A stretch of DNA of 7,296 nucleotides from Flavobacterium sp. (GTDB taxonomy: Bacteria > Bacteroidota > Bacteroidia > Flavobacteriales > Flavobacteriaceae): positions 1 to 7,296 of the forward strand of contig JAHEBK010000079.1 in assembly GCA_024642295.1 (NCBI GenBank), given 5' to 3'. The first letter of the stretch is position 1, and each line of letters starts with the position of its first letter. Positions 6,851-7,296 of the stretch are shown here, one piece after another. Both the position numbers and the translations under genes were made by a program. The notes beneath the pieces are model-generated. The model was given only the letters and a program-made list of their open reading frames with translations. It searched no databases and was not told the DNA's origin.

Positions 6851-6883
6851 CTCCCCAAAGTCCCCCTTTGGGGGTTAGGGGGA
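6851..6883. repeat. GC-rich hairpin repeat abutting the nuoH stop codon
   Basis: CCCCAAAG (6853-6860) and CTTTGGGG (6866-6873) form a perfect 8-bp stem with loop TCCCC. An alternative stem is CCCCC-TTT-GGGGG (6862-6874). It continues into GGGGGTTAGGGGG, and the minus-strand copy begins immediately after the nuoH TAA. I recall this 'CCCTAACCCCCAAAGGGGGACTTTGGGG' type of unit as a frequent dispersed repeat in Flavobacterium, usually just behind genes. No T-run follows on either strand, so it is not a standard intrinsic terminator, though it could pause polymerase or protect the 3' end of an upstream mRNA segment. Confidence 0.65.
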
Positions 6884-7296
6884 TTAAAATCCCAAAAATA
6901 CCGCAATCTCTGCTCTCAAAATCACAATTCCTGTAACAATGATGTTAAAAATTGACAACGGAATTAATATTCTCCATCCCAAATGCATCAATTGGTCGTA
7001 TCTAAATCTTGGAATCGTCCATCTTACCCACATATAGAAAAAGATGAAGAAACATATTTTGGCAAACAAAACTCCAATTCCGATTACGTTTCCAATGTTT
7101 ACTCCCCAGTTTTCAATAACCCATTGCATTCCAGGATAGTTGTATGCTCCAAAGAACAATACCGCTAAAATTGTAGAGGAGATAAACATATTCGCATACT
7201 CAGCAAATAAGTAGAAACCCATTTTCATCGAAGAATACTCCGTATGGTATCCTCCAATTAATTCGGTTTCACATTCTGCTAAATCGAAAGGAGTTC
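6884..7296 (-). CDS. nuoH: NADH-quinone oxidoreductase subunit H, 3' part
   Basis: NuoH (ND1 equivalent) is the membrane subunit that forms much of the quinone chamber and the link from it to the proton-pumping arm. Only the last 136 codons are in the window; the frame stays open to the right edge. The internal Met at 7226-7228 is therefore not the start: 22 in-frame codons precede it and contain the family signature TPFDLAECETELIGGYHTEY. Further signatures are SSMKMGFYLFAEY, WVRWTIPRFRYDQLMHLGW and the final helix ILIPLSIFNIIVTGIVILR. About three membrane helices are visible (fragment residues 29-49, 68-90, 108-127). The visible part is roughly 40% of a typical 325-350-aa protein. A cysteine (ECETE) sits where E. 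coli has alanine (EAEQE). It is followed by a GC-rich repeat and a 238-bp gap before nuoI. Confidence 0.97.
   Translation of the reverse strand, partial: TPFDLAECETELIGGYHTEYSSMKMGFYLFAEYANMFISSTILAVLFFGAYNYPGMQWVIENWGVNIGNVIGIGVLFAKICFFIFFYMWVRWTIPRFRYDQLMHLGWRILIPLSIFNIIVTGIVILRAEIAVFLGF

Larger units (their letters stand above)
6646..6883. other. Gene-free nuoI-nuoH gap with repeat elements
   Basis: No credible reading frame exists here on either strand. The stretch contains a structured repeat (6667-6742), a short near-palindrome (6777-6795) and a GC-rich hairpin abutting the nuoH stop (6851-6883), joined by AT-rich spacers. In the transcript it would be an untranslated intergenic leader of nuoI. 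No TAnnTTTG-type promoter could be made out on the minus strand. Confidence 0.75.

Noticed and set aside
6870..6882. G-quadruplex in GGGGGTTAGGGGG
   Set aside because: Only two adjacent G-runs occur on the plus strand and two on the minus strand; a standard intramolecular quadruplex needs four.
6983..7168. 61-codon plus-strand frame opposite nuoH
   Set aside because: It is antisense to conserved NuoH motifs and has no support of its own.
6884..7228. A complete 114-aa protein starting at the Met at 7226-7228
   Set aside because: The frame continues open upstream to the window edge and the 22 upstream codons encode the NuoH signature PFDLAECETE; this Met is internal.

Overview
The window is the distal part of an nuo operon (respiratory complex I, NADH:quinone oxidoreductase). 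All genes lie on the minus strand, in the order nuoH (3' part only), nuoI, nuoJ, nuoK, nuoL, nuoM, nuoN. Reading 7296 -> 1 is therefore the direction of transcription. Low GC, A-rich leaders without convincing Shine-Dalgarno sites, the protein sequences, and several intergenic repeats of a kind I remember from Flavobacterium genomes all point to the Bacteroidota, family Flavobacteriaceae, probably Flavobacterium. The genus is an inference; no database was searched.

Layout from the operon's upstream side. 6884-7296: last 136 codons of nuoH, with the 5' end outside the window. 6646-6883: a 238-bp gap with no gene, holding three separate inverted-repeat or hairpin elements. 5268-6645: nuoI, nuoJ and nuoK, joined by TAATG stop/start overlaps. 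3378-5261: nuoL, 6 nt after nuoK. 1929-3368: nuoM, 9 nt after nuoL. 1747-1928: a 182-bp gap almost filled by a long imperfect inverted repeat that encloses a smaller hairpin. 376-1746: nuoN. 1-375: downstream non-coding DNA with a good rho-independent terminator for the operon (311-353), a weaker second hairpin and two repeat-like elements. At the extreme left there may be a few last codons of a convergent plus-strand gene.

The genes form one machine. NuoH and NuoI carry electrons from the peripheral arm (final clusters N6a/N6b in NuoI) to the quinone site at the NuoH interface. NuoJ and NuoK couple this to the antiporter-like pumps NuoL, NuoM and NuoN. The known Glu/Lys residues of the proton path are present in NuoK, NuoL, NuoM and NuoN, so the complex looks intact and functional. 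The genes for the rest of the complex (nuoA-G or a subset) should lie upstream, beyond position 7296.

I found no undescribed gene system. What is most worth a second look is non-coding: the two places where a tightly packed operon is interrupted are exactly where structured repeat elements sit.
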